Assembly: GCA_003973505.1 (NCBI GenBank)
Contig: QNXT01000195.1
Span: 1 to 10,856, forward strand
Direction of reading: 5' to 3'
Length of the DNA stretch: 10,856 bases
DNA from: Bacteroidota bacterium
Lineage (GTDB): Bacteria > Bacteroidota > Bacteroidia > Bacteroidales > UBA1556
Notes under the pieces: model-generated
Databases searched by the model: none
What the model saw: the letters and a program-made list of their open reading frames with translations, nothing else
Told to the model about the DNA's origin: nothing
Program-made: the position numbers and the translations under genes
Shown: one piece after another, positions 8,490 through 10,856 of the stretch
How the letters are laid out: the number at the start of each line of letters is the position of its first letter
How positions within the stretch are numbered: position 1 is the stretch's first letter

Positions 8490-9218
8490 TTAAGCAAATA
8501 TCATTTTTTCTTTACGTGTTCTATTATAAACGTCTTTACTGAAAATAAAGACCTGAGCAGGTTTATGAGCTACTCCTGTTTGTTTTTCATTCAAAGGAAT
8601 AATATGTTTGAATTGTGCGATTTTCTTTCTGAAATTTCGACGATCCATTGTTTTTCCTGAAACGGCTTCATGCAATTTTTGTAATTGAGTCAATGTGAAT
8701 TTTTCAGGTAGCAATTCAAATCCAATGGGTTCTTCTTTAAATTTCTTACGCAAACTTTCAATCCCTTTCTGGATAATCTCTGCATGATCAAAACCCAATT
8801 CAGGTAATTCGTTTACAGGAAACCAATGTGCATTCTGATGCTCTGCATCCAAAACCAATTTACTTTTATCAACTAAGGCAAAATAACCAATACTAAAAAC
8901 ATGACTAGAGATATTCATATTTAAGCTATCAATCCATAACTTATCCTTTTCTGATAATCGATTTGGACTGCTAAAACAATGAAATTGTTCCAAGTAGATA
9001 TTATCAAAACCTGTAATGTTTTTAAGGATACGGTATGCTGCCTGGTCTGCATTTTCACCCTCTAAGACATGGTGACCAGCGATAGTGTAGTCCGAAAATA
9101 AGACTTCGCCGCTATCAGAAACCCTTTCTCTTTTATTCAGTAAGATGTGTAGATTCTCAAAATCAAATCCAAACACTAAGCAATCTACCGAAATATTGGG
9201 GATAATCTTATGTCTCAT
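8490..9218 (-). CDS. NUDIX-domain transcriptional regulator (NrtR/AraR-like)
   Basis: A 242-residue cytoplasmic regulator with a Nudix-fold sensor domain (about residues 8-145) and a C-terminal winged helix (about 165-235). The second part shows the family pattern FTLTQLQKLHEAV, then DRRNFRKK, then a late HKPAQVF. In this family the Nudix domain usually binds a metabolite such as ADP-ribose or a sugar, and this relieves or causes DNA binding; Bacteroidota members control sugar utilisation. The Nudix helix at 48-71 keeps the glycines and R63 but reads RILKNITG where a hydrolase would have REUxEExG, so it is probably a non-catalytic sensor. The start is set at the ATG at 9218; the frame continues to a TTG at 9245, but that codon overlaps the promoter -7 box. 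It heads the operon, directly before a sulfatase, which points to control of that operon and of itself. The ligand is unknown; L-fucose or a derivative is a guess. Confidence 0.88.
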   Translation of the reverse strand: MRHKIIPNISVDCLVFGFDFENLHILLNKRERVSDSGEVLFSDYTIAGHHVLEGENADQAAYRILKNITGFDNIYLEQFHCFSSPNRLSEKDKLWIDSLNMNISSHVFSIGYFALVDKSKLVLDAEHQNAHWFPVNELPELGFDHAEIIQKGIESLRKKFKEEPIGFELLPEKFTLTQLQKLHEAVSGKTMDRRNFRKKIAQFKHIIPLNEKQTGVAHKPAQVFIFSKDVYNRTRKEKMIFA

Positions 9219-9242
9219 AGTTAATGTATTAGTTACAATATG

Positions 9243-9250
9243 CAAATGTA
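9243..9250 (-). promoter_or_regulatory. Bacteroidota-type -7 box for the regulator operon
   Basis: The minus strand reads TACATTTG, an exact match to the Bacteroidota -7 consensus TAnnTTTG, lying 24 bases before the chosen ATG of the regulator. A clear -33 TTTG at the usual 19-21 base spacing is missing; a TTTGTTTG occurs about 31 bases upstream, which is too far. The position suits a short 5' leader, and it argues against starting translation at the TTG inside the box. Confidence 0.45.
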
Positions 9251-9255
9251 TAAAA

Positions 9256-9268
9256 AAATATCATATTT
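9256..9268. promoter_or_regulatory. Candidate operator palindrome in the regulator promoter
   Basis: AAATATCATATTT is a perfect 6+1+6 palindrome located five bases upstream of the -7 box on the minus strand, exactly where a bound repressor would block RNA polymerase. An autoregulated NrtR-like protein is a plausible binder. The region is AT-rich and the element is short, so chance occurrence is a real possibility. Confidence 0.25.
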
Positions 9269-9420
9269 AACACGTAGGCTACAAACAAAGACTTTAATTA
9301 CTGTATATCAGTATGTATAGAGGACTCTGGCAATTGATTTTAATACAAATAATAGTGCAATAATATATCCTAAACTATGGTGCGTAAAATATACATATTA
9401 GCCTAAGTTTAGCATAAGAC

Positions 9421-9458
9421 TTTGCATCATATAGATGATTTTATCTATATGATGCAAA
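9421..9458 (+). terminator. Strong 16-bp stem-loop, terminator-like on the plus strand
   Basis: Arms TTTGCATCATATAGAT (9421-9436) and ATCTATATGATGCAAA (9443-9458) pair perfectly around a six-base loop. On the plus strand the stem runs into a TTTTT tract, the form of an intrinsic terminator; on the minus strand, where the ene-reductase transcript would arrive, the exit side has no T tract. No plus-strand gene lies upstream. It may end the minus-strand reductase message without a T tract, insulate the regulator, or serve an unseen plus-strand RNA. Confidence 0.5.
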
Positions 9459-9563
9459 TTTTTGTGGGACTATCGGGATAATTCAAGGGGTTTTGTGGAG
9501 GTGTAGGATAAACTATTGAAATCCTTTAGGAAAAGTCGACAAAGTATAAAATTCAATGTTATA

Positions 9564-10670
9564 CTATTGCTCCAAAAACGGATAATCTGTATAACCTCTG
9601 GCAGTTCCTCCGCCAAAAAGGGTGTGATTATCAGTAATTTCATTCATTTCTGCATTTAATGCTACTCGTTTTGGATAATCGGGATTGGTAAGAAATTTAC
9701 GACCAAAACCAACCAAATCAACTAAATTATCCCCTAATAATTCATTAGCTTCCTTTGGTGTTTTGTTTCCTGTAGCTATAATAGTGTTGCTAAAGGTCTT
9801 TCTCAATTCTGTTCTAAAGTCGTTCGGGATTGTAGGTGCATCATCCCAATCGGCTTCACATAAATGAATGTATGTTATCCCAATTTCTTCTAATTTTAGA
9901 GATGCCAACATAATGGTTTCTAAAATTTCGGGGTCGTTCATATCTTTAAAACTGATAAACGGGGATAAGCGAACACCTGTTTTTTGAGCACCAATTTCAT
10001 CGGCAACTGCTTGGGTAATTTCGGTTAAGATTCGTATTCTGTTTTCTTGACTTCCCCCGTATTCATCGGTTCTTATATTGGAATTACTTCTAAGAAACTG
10101 GTCGATTAAATAGCCGTTAGCTCCGTGAATTTCTACTCCATCAAAACCCGCTTCGATTGCGTTTTTTGCAGCCACTCTAAATTCCTCAATCACCTGTTCA
10201 ATGTCTTTTTTGGTCATTGCCTTGGGTTCTTCTACAGGTACAAAAGTGACATCTCCATTTGGGGCTCCATCAAAAATATATACCTGTGTATCTTTAGCAA
10301 TTTTAGCAGAAGGTGCAATAGGTTGCAAACCGTTTACCTGCGAACTCGATACACGACCTACATGCCATAATTGTATAAAGATTTTACTTCCTTTTTTATG
10401 GACTTCATCGGTGACTAATTTCCAAGCTTCGATTTGTTCTTGTGTGTAAATCCCTGGTGTTTTAGCATAACCTTTTCCTTGTAGGGATATTTGTGTAGCC
10501 TCTGAAATGATTAATCCAGCAGAAGCTCTTTGTCCGTAATATTCAGCCATCAAAGCATTGGGAACATCTCCTGGTTGCGAACTTCTCGAACGGGTCATAG
10601 GTGCCATCACAAAACGGTTTTTAAGTTCAATACCGTTCATATTGTATGGCGTAAATAGGTTGTTTTTCAT
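9564..10670 (-). CDS. Old Yellow Enzyme family FMN ene-reductase (NemA-like)
   Basis: A 368-residue cytoplasmic flavoprotein of the OYE class, which uses NAD(P)H to reduce activated C=C bonds and electrophiles such as N-ethylmaleimide or nitro compounds. The single TIM barrel is complete and of usual length. FMN and active-site residues are visible: MAPMTRSR with T26, IQLWHVGR with Q100 and H103, EIHGANGYLIDQFL with H182, N185 and Y187, TDEYGG, GVRLSP with R234, and GFGRKFLTNPDYP with R324. H182/N185 bind the substrate oxygen in this family and Y187 is the proton donor. There is no signal peptide. It is separated by 345 bases from the glycan operon and probably serves detoxification, not glycan use. 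Its upstream region is duplicated in tandem at the right edge, including the start codon context. NemA is the closest named homologue I recognise, but paralogous ene-reductases are common, so no symbol is given. Confidence 0.92.
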   Translation of the reverse strand: MKNNLFTPYNMNGIELKNRFVMAPMTRSRSSQPGDVPNALMAEYYGQRASAGLIISEATQISLQGKGYAKTPGIYTQEQIEAWKLVTDEVHKKGSKIFIQLWHVGRVSSSQVNGLQPIAPSAKIAKDTQVYIFDGAPNGDVTFVPVEEPKAMTKKDIEQVIEEFRVAAKNAIEAGFDGVEIHGANGYLIDQFLRSNSNIRTDEYGGSQENRIRILTEITQAVADEIGAQKTGVRLSPFISFKDMNDPEILETIMLASLKLEEIGITYIHLCEADWDDAPTIPNDFRTELRKTFSNTIIATGNKTPKEANELLGDNLVDLVGFGRKFLTNPDYPKRVALNAEMNEITDNHTLFGGGTARGYTDYPFLEQ

Positions 10671-10856
10671 ATACTTAAAATTTATTAATTTAGTGATATG
10701 GAGTCACATAACAATATTTTAATCATGACCTTGTGGTCAATTTGTGCTTAAAAATTGTCATGTTCGTTTCATATAAATATAATTTATTAATTCGGTGATA
10801 TGGAGTCACATAACAATATTTTAATCATGACCTTGTGGGTCAATTTGTGATTAAAA
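10661..10856. repeat. Imperfect tandem duplication of the ene-reductase upstream region
   Basis: Two copies of a roughly 95-base block with a period of about 100-102 bases: copy 1 from about 10661 to 10753 and copy 2 from about 10761 to the window end. In the core (10679-10753 against 10781-10856) I count three substitutions and one single-base indel. The match extends across the reductase start codon: both copies hold TTTCAT, that is ATGAAA on the minus strand. In copy 2 that frame closes after four codons. Because copy 2 ends at the window edge, further copies may follow. Confidence 0.85.
10726..10739. promoter_or_regulatory. Inverted repeat TGACC-N4-GGTCA, candidate operator (copy 1)
   Basis: TGACCTTGTGGTCA forms 5-bp arms around four bases, about 56 bases upstream of the reductase start. 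The second repeat copy has the same arms at 10828-10842 with a five-base spacer. A second, weaker dyad GTGA-N7-TCAC occurs in both copies (10693-10707 and 10795-10809). Dyads of this kind fit a dimeric repressor responding to electrophiles, such as those that often control ene-reductases, but no regulator gene is in view. Confidence 0.35.

Larger units (their letters stand above)
9219..9563. other. Intergenic region between ene-reductase and regulator operon
   Basis: This is 345 bases, very AT-rich, without a credible gene in any frame. On the regulator side it holds a -7 promoter box (9243-9250) and an odd palindrome (9256-9268). On the ene-reductase side it holds a strong stem-loop (9421-9458) and a weak inverted repeat GTATAA/TTATAC that spans the reductase stop codon (9544-9564). 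A short dyad TACTG-N5-CAGTA lies at 9299-9313. I see no tRNA or insertion-sequence remnant, and nothing I can interpret in about 9314-9420. Confidence 0.7.

Noticed and set aside
8474..8497. Longer start (TTG at 8497) for the first sulfatase
   Set aside because: It would overlap the regulator stop and place eight hydrophilic residues before a canonical signal peptide that starts at the ATG at 8473.
9219..9245. Longer start (TTG at 9245) for the NUDIX regulator
   Set aside because: The TTG lies inside an exact TAnnTTTG promoter box and adds nine residues not expected before the Nudix fold; the ATG at 9218 fits better.
9299..9313. Dyad TACTG-N5-CAGTA as an operator
   Set aside because: Arms of only five bases in very AT-rich DNA, about 50 bases from the -7 box; too weak to call on its own.
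10661..10856. CRISPR array or insertion-sequence end at the right edge
   Set aside because: Only two copies are visible, the repeated unit is much longer than a CRISPR repeat and leaves almost no spacer, and no transposase or terminal inverted repeat is seen.

Overview
The window is AT-rich and looks like a chromosomal segment from a member of the Bacteroidota. The support is several sulfatases beside a fucosidase, a NUDIX-type sugar regulator of the NrtR/AraR-like kind, a TAnnTTTG-type -7 promoter box, AT-rich start regions without clear Shine-Dalgarno sites, and a mix of lipoprotein and ordinary signal peptides. The genus cannot be fixed from this sequence. A marine or otherwise sulfated-glycan-rich habitat is an inference.

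All eight genes lie on the minus strand, so transcription runs from high to low coordinates. From right to left: (i) 10661-10856, an imperfect tandem repeat that duplicates the upstream region and start codon of the next gene; (ii) 9564-10670, an Old Yellow Enzyme (NemA-like) flavin ene-reductase, apparently a separate unit; (iii) 9219-9563, a non-coding gap with a 16-bp perfect stem-loop and the regulator's promoter; (iv) 8490-9218, a NUDIX/winged-helix regulator with a degenerate, probably non-hydrolytic Nudix box; (v) 7004-8473, a secreted sulfatase with a lysine-rich tail; (vi) 6928-7003, a short gap with an 11-bp stem terminator-like hairpin; (vii) 1-6927, a very tightly packed run of two iduronate-2-sulfatase-like paralogues, a third kind of sulfatase, an SGNH/SASA-type acetylesterase lipoprotein and a GH29 alpha-L-fucosidase whose C-terminus lies beyond the left edge.

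Taken together this is part of a polysaccharide-utilisation locus. Four formylglycine-type sulfatases, one putative O-acetylesterase and one alpha-L-fucosidase would strip sulfate and acetyl groups from a fucose-containing glycan and release L-fucose, under a regulator that probably senses a sugar or sugar metabolite. A sulfated, acetylated fucan (fucoidan-like) is the simplest substrate guess, but sulfated mucin-type or other fucosylated glycans are not excluded. No SusC/SusD pair, endo-acting glycanase, sulfatase-maturing enzyme or fucose-catabolic gene is present in the window; these would have to lie elsewhere. The strongest leads are the regulator-led sulfatase operon, the active-site divergence between the paired sulfatases, and the duplicated promoter block at the right edge.
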